DNA from: Trissonchulus latispiculum
Lineage: Eukaryota > Nematoda > Enoplea > Enoplida > Ironidae
Direction of reading: 5' to 3'
Assembly: GCA_030248195.1 (NCBI GenBank)
Contig: JASAND010020134.1
Span: 20,727 to 84,726, forward strand
DNA: 64,000 nt
The notes beneath the pieces are model-generated. The model saw only the letters and a program-made list of their open reading frames with translations, was not told the origin of the DNA and ran no database searches. The position numbers were made by a program, and so were the translations under genes. Of this stretch, positions 30,114 to 42,651 are shown piece by piece (positions within the stretch are counted from its first letter, which is position 1; every line of letters starts with the position of its first letter).

Positions 30114-31517
30114 TTAAGGGGGGGGGGGCTACGAATTTCACTAAAAGTTCGATGTTGGAAAAGCTAGCTAGTCTTTTGCCACATAATAGTATTAGGTTAA
30201 GTGTAAAATAGTTTAAAGTTTGAAAGAATTCCATACAGCGTAGCGTCCTGTGGAGCCATCAGAAGTTGGTGTTATCGGTCCAAAGCTCGACATGACACGT
30301 ACACAAACTTCGCCTCGCCCTGATCGCTATGTGCAAGGCACAGTACCCAAATTTTCAGGAATTAGTTCTGATATATAGTGCTTTGATATCGCGTAAAATA
30401 ATCTCTAGACCGTTGCCTACTTTTCTGTGCGATACGATCAAAATGCGAAAAATTGGGTGTTGTAGGTCTATACGGGTGGAGGTTAACTAACTTCTAATGA
30501 GCTGTGGTTTACCAAATGAACCAAACTTTGCGGCAATTAATACTCCAAGTATCTGTCTTAACTTTGGTATAAATGACGTGATTTCGCTAATCCCTGTGTT
30601 CGCAGTGCTGGATTATATTATCGATATTGTCGCTGTTATTTGGCGCCATTTCGAAGATGTGAGTCAATTACTCCAAAGTACTGCGGCAGAATCGGCTGAA
30701 ACTTAGCACATTACAGGCCAGTGAGTGCACCAAGATGTGCCGAAAGCTATGTCTCTAAACCTCGCTCCAATGTTTATAAATGCTAGATTGATTTCTCGAA
30801 GCATGGATGGCGATCGCTCCAAAAAGCTCTAAGACAGTTGTAAGCACATACTGAACGAAGGAAGCGTCATATCGAAAAACGGATTTCATATTCGGATTCA
30901 GCAGGTCAAATAACCCCTATAACCACCTTTTTGGCAAAATCGGAGACAAAAAAGTTTTTGACCCCATTTTTACTGCGCTTAGCTAGCTTTTCAGGCCTAA
31001 AAATAAGGGTTATTTCTTAACGAAAAGTTGGCTAGCATACTAACCAGAAAACCAAAGCCCTTGAAACTCACAGACAGTATGCCCCTATTAGAGCCTAATA
31101 ACTGGTAAAAAGCTGGGGTAGGCTAGGGGCTGCCAATTTTATTAGATCGAAAACGGCGCACGGTCACCTCGCAACTTTTTGCAAAATTTCAAACTTTGAG
31201 CTGTTATAACTAAAGAAGGAAGCAACGCTCGAAAGCCGGAATACTTTTAATATGTAGCACTAGTAACAGCTAACATCTATGGCTGAAAGTTGCAGAATCG
31301 GTCGAACCGTTAATTCACCAGAGCTGAAAAACCCTTTTTGAAAAATCCCGTTTTTCGCACCAAAATTTCTACTTTGGCGTCCTGCCAAAAACGGTGTATA
31401 TGAGATATATTGTTGCCCACCCTAAACTTTTTTACTTTGATATGTTGGCTAACGTTGGGCGGGAAAGTAGCTCTCTCCGACGATGTTGTGCCAACCCGTT
31501 CGTAGCCCCCCCCCTTA
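30114..31517. mobile_element. TTAA-flanked element, piggyBac-like ends
   Basis: It begins TTAA followed by an 11-G run and CTACGAA. It ends TTCGTAGC, an 8-C run and TTAA. TTAA targets with G/C-run ends suggest a piggyBac-type non-autonomous element. Partial copies lie at 27180-28553 plus 28780-30113 (rearranged) and from 33064. No transposase is visible. Confidence 0.72.
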
Positions 31518-32176
31518 AAATGCAGCTCATGTCGTATCGTGCTAACCAGTTTGTAGCCACCTCCCCCAATAATGTCTTGGGGGATTCCAGTCGCAACATG
31601 TCGCAAAATGAAACTAAGCAATAAGTAACGGAACTAACTAAAACAAATGTCAGAATTTCATTGGCGTTCCAATTTCAGCTACTACTGCATAGTGCATGTA
31701 AAGTCTAGTTTATATTGCCCGCCAAAAATGCCAAAAACATAAAAATAGTTTGTGCATTTTTGTGAATGGACTACCAACAGTGTTGTTAATTCAACATTTG
31801 GAATAAAATAAGTGGCATAAGCACAAAGAACAGAAGTGAAAAGTAGCAATAAACAAGATGTAAAAGTAACCATAAAAATACTTAGGAGGGCTGCTAGGAG
31901 GAGACTTAGTAAGGAGCGTCTTAGTAGAATTCTTTTGAAACGCACTTAGGAGCGCTCCTAACTGTGCGCTAGGAGCTCCTAAGAAGCTCCTAAGCATTCT
32001 CCTAAGTCTGCTCCTAAGTGCCCTTAGGAGCGGAGTTAGGAGAATCTTTTGAAACGCCCCCAATATACTTAGATACTGTGCAGTCCCGTGAAAGCACAAC
32101 TGACAAAATGACCAAAGTTGAAACTGTGAAGCAACGGAAAACATTTTGTTCATTCGTTAAAAAGAACCAATAATTC

Positions 32177-32427
32177 GGGCCTTTTTCAGATTACCCCCAG
32201 TACTAAAATTTTTAAAATCTGACCAATCGAGCTGAAATTTGGTATGAGTATGTCGAAGACAAAAAATTTTCAGTTCCCCTTGGTCCTTCTCTTGCGAATC
32301 GAAACAAATCAAATTTTGCGATATATGAACACAAACACATACGAAACAAAAACATACACATACCAAATTTCAGCTCGATTGGTCAAATTTTGAAATTTTT
32401 GCACGAGGGGTAATCTAGAAAAGATCC
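32177..32427. mobile_element. Short foldback element, same family
   Basis: The ends are GGGCCTTTTTCAGATTACCCC and GGGGTAATCTAGAAAAGATCC. The flanks AATAATTC and ATTAATTC form a 7-of-8 target duplication. The inner arm pair is GACCAATCGAGCTGAAATTTGG. At 251 bp it is the smallest of the family here. Confidence 0.7.
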
Positions 32428-33063
32428 ATTAATTCTGCCTGTAGTCAATGTAAAGAAACAACTACGGATGCCTGCAAAGGAACAAGAATAAAACCAGAAA
32501 AATAAATTAAATTAAAGCAAATTAAGTAAACACCTATTAGGGAGATGAACTAGAAACTGAGAGTACGATGATAGAAGTCTATACGAAAGAAAACCGAATA
32601 GAAAAACAAAGAAAACAATTAACATTAGAGACAAATAAGCAATAGGTATAAAAATGACAAGCTAACACATATTACTAGGTAGAAGTAGAAATAAGAGCAA
32701 ATTTGTATAATTTCTGCACACAGCTAGGCACTTTAATGTGAACAACAATTTTTATAAGAACACAAAACAAAAGGGGTACATTGCGCTATCTCAAAGCTAT
32801 GGGATTCTCGTGAACTGAAAGCCTTTCGCCCGTAATTCCACAGGCCAATTGAAAGTAAAAACCTGAAGAAATGACGTATATAGGTCAGAGCGGGATTACA
32901 TAGGAGGACCAGAAGCACTCATTGTCAAAGGATCAAGGTCATTTTTAAAAATTATTTTTTAAAAATATATGTGTGCTGGTTTGGCCAGCCATCCCGTAGG
33001 ATGACTTGAGTATATACAACTAGCCTAAACCTACCCGTTTCAGATCTGTTTATAGAATATAAA

Positions 33064-35500
33064 TTAAGGAGGGGGGCTAAAAATTTCACTAAAAGTTCGA
33101 TGTTGGAAAAGCTAACTAGTCTTTTGCCATGTAATAGTATTAGGTTTGGAGCAAAATAGTTTAAAGTTTGAAAGTATTCCGCATAGTGTAGTGTCCTGTG
33201 GAGCCTGCGCGAGCTGGTGTTGTCGGTCAAAAACTCGACATGGCACAAATATACAAACTTCGATCTGCGCTAAACACTATGTGCAAGGTAGGTATACAAC
33301 AGTGCCCAAATTTTGCAGAAATTGTTCTGACATGTAGTGCTTTGATATCATGTAAAATAATCCTTAATTTAATGCAAACTCTTCTATGCGATACGATCAA
33401 AATGCGAAAACTTGTGCTTGTTGGTCCATACGGGTATGAGTTAACTTAGGTCTTATGAGCTGTACTTAATCAAATGAACCCAAATTTTCTCCAATTAACG
33501 CGCCAAGTATCTGCCTCAGCTTGCGTGAAAATTACGTGACTTGTTAATCCCTGCTTTCGCAGTTCTAGATTACATTATCGAAATTGTTGCTGTTATTTGG
33601 AGGCATTTCGAGGGAGTGAGTCAATTACACCAAAGTACTGTGGCAGAATCGGCTGAAACTTTCCTCATTACAGACTAGTGAGTGTACCAACATGTACAGA
33701 AAGTTAGGTCACTAAGCCTCGCCCTAGTATTTAGAAATGCTAGATTGCTTTTTCGAAGTATACGGGTGAAGATCGCTCCAAAGTGTTCGAAAACCATTAT
33801 AAGCGCATGCTGAACGAAGGAAGCGTCATATCGAAAAACGGCTTGCATATTCGGATTCAGCAGATCAACGAGCCCCCTATAAGCACCTTTTCGGCAAAAT
33901 CGGAGAAATTTTTTTATCCAATTTTTACTACGCCTAGCTAGTTTTGCAGACCTAAAAATAATAATTATTTCTTAACAAAAAGTGAGCTAACACACTAACC
34001 ACAATACGAAAACCTTCGAAACTTAGAGTCTAATAACTAATAAAAAAAATGAGGGCTGCCAATTTTATTAAATCGAAAACGCGAGGAGGGATAACGCCAG
34101 ACCAAATTTTGGTCAGGGTCCACGGTCTGGCGTTGAATAATTGCTTAATGCAATTACCCGAGGCATGAGGCATAGGCAAGGCTACTGCCGGAGCAGAAAT
34201 GGATGCGATGCTTTTACCACATCACAGCCACCCGTTGGCTCCATCCACAAGGGTTTCCCCTCATAGATGGTCAACTCCTTGAAAATCTCGGATAAGTACA
34301 ATGTACAATTAGGGGGGATGTACTGCTGCAGTACCGTAACTATTTATCATAAGGTTGACTGGTGCCAGCTGGAACCAGAGAAGTTTGGCTTGAAGAATTG
34401 CAGTGAAAAGAAATTAGGAGTTTTAGGAAGTTGGATCCGAAGGATCCCAAGTTACGTGTTTGTGGCCGGTTTTTGCAGAGAAGTACATTCTCCCTCTCTG
34501 GGCGGCCTGGGGGCAGTTTCATAAAACTTTTTTCCTACTCGACTCGACAACTAGACTCTGCTAGTTGTCGAGTCGAGTAGCAATTGTGTTTCATAAAACT
34601 TTTGCGGTCGAGCTTGTACTCGCACTGGAGTTGCGAGTCTAGTTGATAGTCAAGTGCGAGTAGATATAACTGCTGCCTGCTAGCACCTGTTTCATAAAAT
34701 TTCAGCTATTGCAGGCTAGTCCGCTTCTAGCAGCTGCCTAGTTCTCTAGTGAATTTTGACTAGAGAACTTTCAGTCAATCTGCTATAACTTTTGCTATTT
34801 TAAAATTTTTGTTTAAAAATTTTTACAAAGTGACGTGGAGTATGTTCTTAGTGCTGTCCTAAAATTTTAAATGGTTTCCTTAAGAGAAAGAAAAGATAAG
34901 ATTTTTTAAAGAATTATCATCACTCTTAGTAAACTTGAGTCTAGCATGCTCGCAACTCGCACTAGCAGTGCTAGTGCTAGTAGTAACAGCAGAATCGCAG
35001 CTGAGTTTTGTCGAGTTCCTAAAAATTTTTATGAAACACTTGCACTTGAAACTCGAACTAGGCTTGCGAGTACTAGCATGCTAGTACTCGCATGCGAGCA
35101 GAATTTTTATGAAACTGCTCCCTGGTTTCTGCGTGAAGATCAGTGCAACTGATGTGCTATCAGTAAAAATAGATAGAATATTATAATATTTTATTAATAC
35201 ATTTATTTTATCGGAGTAATTGATTAATCACAATAGACACAGAGGGACCTTTTTCACCCTCCATGCCTATTGCTTTCTAGTCTGAATATATGATTACTTA
35301 TAATAGAGAATTATGTTGTTATCAACTTAGCTTGGGATGAGCCACCATCAGCACCCAGTTCCAGGCCATTAATTTTCTGCCGGTGATGAAGCGAGTCGTA
35401 AGCACAGGAGCTTGCGTAGTGCAGGCTCCCCATAGTGCAACTTAAAGAATTGACTATTTGCCCAGGTATTGTTCCAACTCGTTCGGAGCCCCCCCACTTT
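33064..35500. repeat. Third, interrupted copy of the TTAA element
   Basis: It begins TTAA-GGAGGGGGGCTA and follows 30114-31110 closely to about 34080. The expected end (CGTTCGGAGCCCCCCC near 35478-35495) appears only after two further segments, 34080-34508 with a local hairpin and the foldback 34509-35122. Confidence 0.55.
34509..35122. mobile_element. Foldback element with CTCGACTCGACAACTAG arms
   Basis: The tips GGGGGCAGTTTCATAAAA and TTTTTATGAAACTGCTCCC are inverted. The sequence TTTCATAAAA recurs at 34589 and 34690 and its inverse near 35026. Arms are made of ACTAGCAGTGCTAGTGC-type units. A 30-base perfect stem lies at 34540-34585. Confidence 0.7.
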
Positions 35501-35933
35501 AAAAACCAAATATAATAATTGTGGGCATATTCCATAATGACGAGTAAAAATTAGAAGCGAACTGAAAAAGTGAAGAGGATAAGTTGACCGCGGGAAGGCA
35601 CCTTTAGTTATAAGGGGCATAAACCCACCTTACCGAGGGCATTTGCCGAAGTTACAGCGGGCAACGCCCGAGACATACAAGTGCTTGATGAAATTGCAAA
35701 TGAAGAAGTGAAATGCATGTAATTAGCAGCAATAAAGTTTCATTTTTGTATTGATCCTAAAAACCCATAAAGAAACACAGAAGCTCTTAGATTCAAATTA
35801 ACTCAAAATGTAGTAGCAAAAAGTTACATAAAAGATCAGTAGACAGACAAAATAATTAGTCAAAACGCTTTTTGCTAAACAGTACATAACTCTGTTCGGC
35901 AGTTTCTACCAAATTTTGGGGAGCAATGGGCGG

Positions 35934-37366
35934 CAGGGTTTTTTGCGTCCAGAAGTGCGTCTGGACGCAAAGTTTCTTAACGACGCAACAAAATTTTAAC
36001 TAGACGCAAGCTAGACGCAACATTATTTCGGGAGAAAATTCACTTTTGTAAGAGTGAAAACCTCAAATGTTTCCAGTACCAATTTTTCCATATTTTCCAA
36101 AAATTTTCTCGGTTTCTGGGGGGCTCCGCCCCCAGACCCTCTGGTGTTTTCCGCTATGTCATCGAATGCCAACGCTTTGTAATGTGTCAGTAGTTGAGTT
36201 ATTAGTTGAGTTATCTACCTGTATCGATACATTACAGGTCAAAGCCCATTATTAATAAAATTTGTAGCCGTAGCCGAATACGCAAATTTTTGGGATCATG
36301 TAATGTAATGAGGTTCATACAATTGCATTAGCACAGTTTTTAAAGTCTAAATTTTGTTCTTGACTGGATTTTCAAAACATTTTCAGCTTCTGAGGGTTAA
36401 TCCCTTAATTACCAAAAGTCAACCAAATTTGTAGAGCATCCAATTTTTGGTTTGGTTCATTTAAAGCATTCTAGCGCAGTCATCGAAAAACGTTTGTCCT
36501 TAAGAAATTTAGGCATTAAAGGGTTAATCAATCGTATTCGTAACCAACGTTAATATTTCACTGTTTTTGCCTTTGATTAATGCTGCACTACGCATCGCAT
36601 GCACGCTCTTTGCTGATTATTACTTCTCAAAATGAAAACAACTCAAAATTCTATAATTTACAAATGTAATTTACACAAAAATGCATTAGGTATTTTAGTT
36701 AAATGTATCTGACGACAAATTAATCTTTTTAATCATTTTCATTACGGATTTATCCGCAATTTCAAAAAATTTCTCCAACTTCTGGGGGGCCCCGCCCCCC
36801 AGACCCCCGCTGCTTGTTTTGCATAATGTGTCCGGGATTCATTAGTTCTCTGAGTTTTCAAAACCGGATTACTGCTTTTGTTCTGAATGATATTAATTTT
36901 ATAGCTATTTAACTAATTCTTAATTAGTTTAACTATAACATAAAAACATCTGAATAATGTGTGTCAATAATATCAAAAATTGGTCTTGATATGTGTTAGA
37001 TACAACAGATGCGAATTAAATCGTTTTGAACATTTGCATTACGCATTTTTCCGTAATCGCAAAACATTTTCTCAACTTCTGGGGGGCTCCGCCCCCAGAC
37101 CCCCCGCCGTGTATATAGGGCATATTTCACATATTTTGTAATCGTGCACTACTTCTCAGTAGCATCTCCGTTCTAAGTACTTTTTCATACGATTAAATTA
37201 TGTTTCACTAAAGAAATAATCGACATTTTTATAAAGAATACAATTTTTATATATAAAACACGCTAAAACAATAATTTTACCTGGACGCAAAATTTCTTAA
37301 CGGGACGCAACTTAAAATTAGCTGGACGCAAGGTTGACGCAAATCCGAAAACCAAAAAAAACCCTG
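35934..37366. mobile_element. hAT-like non-autonomous element, 8-bp TSD
   Basis: The element begins CAGGGTTTTTTGCGTCC and ends in AAAAAAAACCCTG. The direct repeat ATGGGCGG flanks it (35926-35933 and 37367-37374). CAGGG ends with an 8-bp duplication are typical of hAT elements. The subterminal regions carry several copies of GGACGCAA in opposite orientation. The interior (1.43 kb) has no transposase-like frame but holds three copies of a block with the hairpin GGGGGGCTCCGCCCCC (near 36118, 36782 and 37081). Confidence 0.85.
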
Positions 37367-37979
37367 ATGGGCGGGCGAAAGCCAGATTGCTTCGTTGATC
37401 GGCGTACTAAAGTTCTGAGCAGTTGAAAATTGATCTATGTGCTAGGTTACTATGTCCTACGTTTTTTGAAATACCAAACTATTAATGTAGTAGAGAAAAC
37501 GTTTGACCCGCCATCAACCAAACGGGTAGAGCTTATCAAAATGGTTTCTTCTTACGGTGATGGACAGAACGTTGTATAACAAAATTACCAAAATTCCACT
37601 GAAACCTTTCTTGATAGGATTAAAATCTAGTGTCCTTTTAATTTGCTTTTACAAAGACTATTAGTTTATCCTTCAAACTGATAGCCAGCAAGTTATTATC
37701 TACCAGGTGTAATCTGAGGACAAGACATGCAGAAAGTTGGCATTTTAGGCAAGAACGAATCTTCTATCATGAAGTGAACGGAAAATATTACACAGGCGGA
37801 CATATATAGTCGTGGATTTTTCAAAGACGGGTTTTTGGTTGACCACAGCAAACAACCACTTTGAATTATCTCTTAGTGTTTGTGGCTCTCGATTACTGAA
37901 AGTCGTTAATTAGCTAAATATTTTACATGGACTTTATTAATTCATGGCAGAATTATGTACATAGATACACAGAATCCGA

Positions 37980-38147
37980 GGGCCTTTTCGCGCAGCGAGT
38001 TAAACGAGTTAAAAGAGTTAAAATTAACTCAATCCTTTTCGCGCACAGGGTTAAAAGAGTTAAACAGTTCATTTTAACTCGCCTACAGGGTTAAACGAGT
38101 TAAATTTTTTTAACTCTACTCTTTTAACTCGCGCACGAAAAGGCCCC
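37980..38147. mobile_element. Short foldback element with GAGTTAAA arms
   Basis: GGGCCTTTTCGCGCAG and the inverse GCGCACGAAAAGGCCC bound 168 bp made of GAGTTAAA/TTTAACTC units. It lies just downstream of the TIL inhibitor gene, possibly within its 3' flank. Confidence 0.7.
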
Positions 38148-38308
38148 AAGAATTTAAATGTATATATCATAAGATAGGCACATATTGTAGCCTTGAATAG
38201 TAATATAAACTTGAAGACCTATACAGAAGCCTAAAACCCTCCAACTGAATACAAGAAAATTGTTAGTTATAGATGCGATGCAGGTAGGTATACACTGATG
38301 CGTAATCT

Positions 38309-38478
38309 TCAGCACACAGATTCATGCACACAGACTCCATTGTTTCTGACGTAATCAGGCTTGCAGAAGCAGCCCACGTGGCAGAGTCGATCACAAATTG
38401 AATACTGAGCTCTCCCGTTCTTGCACTCTCCGTCGCATCCACCGCAGCTGTGATAACGCTCGTTTGGCGGACATCTGG
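38309..38478 (-). CDS. TIL-domain protease inhibitor, exon 2 (mature cysteine-rich domain)
   Basis: Read on the minus strand, a polypyrimidine tract and AG (38479-38480) precede an open stretch of 55 codons ending in TGA. It contains ten cysteines spaced as in trypsin-inhibitor-like (TIL) domains, including the runs CPPNERY, CGGCDGEC and HVGCFCKPDYVRNNGVCV. Ten cysteines making five disulfides is the family standard, and Gly-Cys-x-Cys followed by x-Gly-x-Cys-Val is typical. Members are secreted inhibitors of serine proteases. The split codon is phase 1 and fits exon 1 at 44880-44946 exactly, giving a 78-residue precursor. The reactive-site residue cannot be assigned with certainty from sequence alone. 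Confidence 0.85.
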
Positions 38479-38989
38479 CTGAAAAGAAAATTTAAATTAG
38501 AAGAACTACTAAGCTTTCAGTGAAGAACGAAATGGTTCTAGTCTGTCTGTTGTCATTTCTTCATATGTAAACAGGTAGGATATAGAATCCGTACAACTTT
38601 GGCAGCATTGATAAATCTAGATTTCTATCAACAGTAGTGGTGCCTGCCCATTTCAGCGACTGTCAACTCCAGACCACCGACCGCATCATTCCTTAACGCA
38701 TAGATCGACCATCATATCAAGGAAATTAGACTAATTTCGACCCGAGGAATTACAAAATCCAATCAGTAAAGCTGTACAACCAACCGATCTTTCTGTGCAG
38801 TTTTTGTACCCTAGACATCCGGTTACCGGACATGGACCGGATGTTCCGATTTTCGGAAATGTTTAGGGCCAAGGACCAACATACTGGAGTATGGATTAGT
38901 TAGCATTTTCCTTTCGAATCTGAAGCGCTTTTATCGATTTAGTATCCGCCATCCGGTAACCGGATACAAACCGGATATTGTGGGTTTAG

Positions 38990-41073
38990 CCAAGAGTACA
39001 TAATAACTAAGAGTGTGACAAGCGCAGCACTCTTAGCTATCAGGCTGGGGACATCATCTGCACGATAACGGCCTACCCCTCCCCCCACAACTCAGACCCC
39101 AGTGACCCTCCCCACAAATCAGACACCAGTAACCCCCCCCCGCCACAAAACAGACCCTAGGCAGCCACCCCCCACAAAACAGACCCTAGTCGATTTCACT
39201 AGGGTCTGATTTGTGGGGGGGGGTCAGCTAGAGTGCATGTTAGATGTGGCGCGCCCTAACTTAACTGCTAAAAGGATCTTATTTGCAGCTCGCTCGGATC
39301 GCTAAAAGGATCGGATCTGCAGCTCGCTAAAAGGATCTTATTTTATTACTGCAGAACCAGAGTTTGCCACATATTCGAACATGTTTACATAGGCATTGCA
39401 AAACCCTGAAACTTTGGCGAAAACTTTAGAAATTGCGCGTAAGGAGGAGTTATCATTCAAACTTTTTCCTCCTCAAACTGGTGTTGCTTCTGTAAAGACA
39501 TTAGAGAAACGGTTCAGTCAAATGCAAGAGCAAAATTCTGAAATTCTGACGTCAATTGAAAGTGAGATTGAAAGTGAAATAATTCATACTATGTTTTACT
39601 TAAAAAGGATTTAAAAAGTAATGAATTCTGTACCGGTACTGAAAGAGGTAGTTTGATTAGTTCATATTAAAATCAATACGTGCCTTTCTGAACATTGTTG
39701 TTGAATTAAAGCCTACGTTATGAGTGGTGTTTAATCCGAAGGCTATCCACTTCCCTCTGGACCACTGCACAGGGGTTTTCCAGATCGCTCAGCACGAATC
39801 TGAAATCCGTTTTAAGATTCAGCTTTTCGTTAGCTCAAGGCTAAAGCTGTAAGCTTATACTGAGCTAACAAAAAGCTGAATCGAAAAACGGATTTCAGAT
39901 TCGTGCTCAGCGCCCCGGAAAACCCTTGTATGCAAGTTTTCGGCAAAATCTTTTTCAAAAAATCTTTTGGTTCCCCTTGGTCCTCCTTACAAAACTAAAA
40001 TTTTAAATTTTTTAAAGTTTTTTAAAATTTTTTTGAATTTTTGAGTTCATCAGCCACACCAAATTTCAAAGTTATTGGTCACAAATATCAAAAGTTAGCG
40101 CTGGAGGAAAAGCGCAAAGGATCCTATATATAAGAGTGTGAGTTGTGACAGCTGGTAGCTTCTCTGTTGTCAGCTGTAGGTACATGCTCTGCACGCTAAC
40201 GGCTGACCCTCCACAAATGTGTACCCAGTACACGTTTCTGTTTCATCGCCGTATCTTTACGTGTTAAAGCTCGAAAACACAACTCCTGCGCTGCGTCTAG
40301 TTTGTGTCTGCTTCGAGCTTTAGAAGTTTAGAACGCAAACATAGAGTGCGAATTCGTTTGAGTGAGCATACATGTTTGTGGGGGTATGTGGGGCATGTTC
40401 GAGATCGTTCAACAATCTCGAATAATAGGTCACCTTTGCGAGGAGGGTCCCGATAGAAGGCTTATTGTAGAAACGAGTAAACGTACCCAATTGCGTACTA
40501 GGTACTGATTTGTGGGAGGAGGCCACTAGCGCGCAGAGCATGACTCGCAGGCTGATAACATAGAGAATGCTAGAAGTTACACACTCTTGCTAATAGATAC
40601 GTAGGTAGGAGGTAGGTCTTTTGCGCCTGTCGAGCCATCAGCCAACATATACTTATACATTAATGCCTATGCGAGATATATGTTCAACATTATTTCAGAT
40701 TAGTACTATGACAAATACCAGAGTTCACCAATTTAAGTTATCAGTGACTAGAACAGACTAGGATATAAGAAAGCAATTTTTCTCAATTCGTATTGTTCCG
40801 ATATGGAACGATTTAGAATCGGATATTGTTAATTCTGAAAAATTAAGAGTTTTCAAAAGTCGACTCGCAAACACGTCTTTTCATACATATCTTAGGGGGC
40901 GGGGATTAGTAGCGAGTGAATCGGCCCACCCCTAACTCCCTCTTCCTTCCATCCTTCTGCAGTGCACAGTGTTTTAGGAAATATTTAATATTTGCCAGAA
41001 TTGTTTTGTTTTTATTTTGTTTTTTCTTTGGTTGTTTTTTTGTTTTTTGGATGGGAAATAAATAATACTAATA
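38990..41073. repeat. Tandem duplication, unit A (inside the TIL gene intron)
   Basis: The 2.08-kb unit starts CCAAGAGTACATAATAACTA and ends in AATAAATAATACTAATA. It contains a C-run/G-run foldback arm (39060-39225), a palindrome at 39790-39930, a second foldback (about 40130-40595) and a LINE 3' end (40720-41073). It is followed directly by unit B. The two are nearly identical by eye. Confidence 0.88.
40715..41073 (+). pseudogene. 3' end of a LINE-type reverse transcriptase ORF (relic, copy 1)
   Basis: From about 40730 one frame reads a C-terminal LINE signature, FSIRIVPIWNDLES followed by RVFKSRLANTSFHTYL, with a TAG at 40759-40761 and a terminal TAA at 40933-40935. An F-S-x-R-x-V...WN...FK...L tail is common in CR1, L2 and jockey-type elements. 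A 3' UTR ends in AATAAATAATACTAATA, the short-repeat tail usual for LINEs. Only the 3' end is present. Confidence 0.6.
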
Positions 41074-42651
41074 CCAAGAGTACATAATAACTAAGAGTGT
41101 GACAAGCGCTGCACTCTTAGCTCAGGCTGGGGACATCATCTGCACGATAACGGCCTACCCCCCACAAATCAGACCCCAGTGACCCCCCCACAAAACAGAC
41201 CCTAGTCAGCCACACCCCCCACAAATCAGACCCTAGTCGATTTCACTAGGGTCTGATTTGTGGGGGGGGGTCAGCTAGAGTGCATGTTAGACGTGGCGCG
41301 CCCTAACTTAACTGCTAAAAGGATCTTATTTGCAGCTCGCTCGGATCGCTAAAAGGATCGGATCTGCAGCTCGCTAAAAGGATCTTATTTTATTACTGCA
41401 GAACCAGAGTTTGCCACATATTCGAACATGTTTACATAGGCATTTCAAAACCCTGATACTTTGGCGAAAACTTTAGAAATTGCGCGTAAGGAGGAGTTAT
41501 CATTCAAACTTTTTCCTCCTCAAACTGGTGTTGCTTCTGTAGAGACGTTAGAGAAACGGTTCAGTCAAATGCAAGAGCAAAATTCTGAAATTCTGACGTC
41601 AATTGAAAGTGAGATTGAAAGTGAAATAATTCATACTATGTTTTACTTAAAAAGGATTTAAAAAGTAATGAATTCTGTACCGGTACTGAAAGAGGTAGTT
41701 TGATTAGTTCATATTAAAATCAATACGTGCCTTTCTGAACATTGTTGTTGAATTAAAGCCTACGTTATGAGTGGTGTTTAATCCGAAGGCTATCCACTTC
41801 CCTCTGGACCACTGCACAGGGGTTTTCCGGATCGCTCAGCACGAATCTGAAATCCGTTTTAAGATTCAGCTTTTCGTTAGCTCAAGGCTAAAGCTGTAAG
41901 CTTATACTGAGCTAACAAAAAGCTGAATCGAAAAACGGATTTCAGATTCGTGCTCAGCGCCCCGGAAAACCCTTGTATGCAAGTTTTCGGCAAAATCTTT
42001 TTCAAAAAATCTTTTGGTTCCCCTTGGTCCTCCTTACAAAACTAAAATTTTAAATTTTTTAAAGTTTTTTAAAATTTTTTTGAATTTTTGAGTTCATCAG
42101 CCACACCAAATTTCAAAGTTATTGGTCACAAATATCAAAAGTTAGCGCTGGAGGAAAAGCGCAAAGGATCCTATATATAAGAGTGTGAGTTGTGACAGCT
42201 GGTAGCTTCTCTGTTGTCAGCTGTAGGTACATGCTCTGCACGCTAACGGCTGACCCTCCACAAATGTGTACCCAGTACACGTTTCTGTTTCATCGCCGTA
42301 TCTTTACGTGTTAAAGCTCGAAAACACAACTCCTGCGCTGCGTCTAGTTTGTGTCTGCTTCGAGCTTTAGAACGCAAACATAGCGTGCGAATTCGTTTGA
42401 GTGAGCATACATGTTTGTGGGGGTATGTGGGACATGTTCGAGATCGTTCAACAATCTCGAATAATAGGTCACCTTTGCGAGGAGGGTCCCGATAGAAGGC
42501 TTATTGTAGAAACGAGTAAACGTACCCAATTGCGTACTAGGTACTGATTTGTGGGAGGAGGCCACTAGCGCGCAGAGCATGACTCGCAGGCTGATAACAT
42601 AGAGAATGCTAGAAGTTACACACTCTTGCTAATAGATACGTAGGTAGGAGG

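Larger units (their letters stand above)
26326..32061. mobile_element. Foldback element with CTCCTAAG arms, filled by nested insertions
   Basis: GGGGGCGTTTCAAAAGA at 26326 and TCTTTTGAAACGCCCCC ending at 32061 are exact inverses. Each arm (26340-26485 and about 31885-32055) is an array of CTCCTAAG/CTTAGGAG units. AAT flanks both sides, a possible 3-bp duplication. The 5.4 kb between is largely other elements (27.2-31.5 kb). Two separate insertions in opposite orientation cannot be excluded. Confidence 0.6.

Noticed and set aside
39396..39614. 72-codon frame repeated at 41461-41661
   Set aside because: Duplicated only because the whole unit is duplicated; no homology to a known protein could be recognised and there is no splice support.
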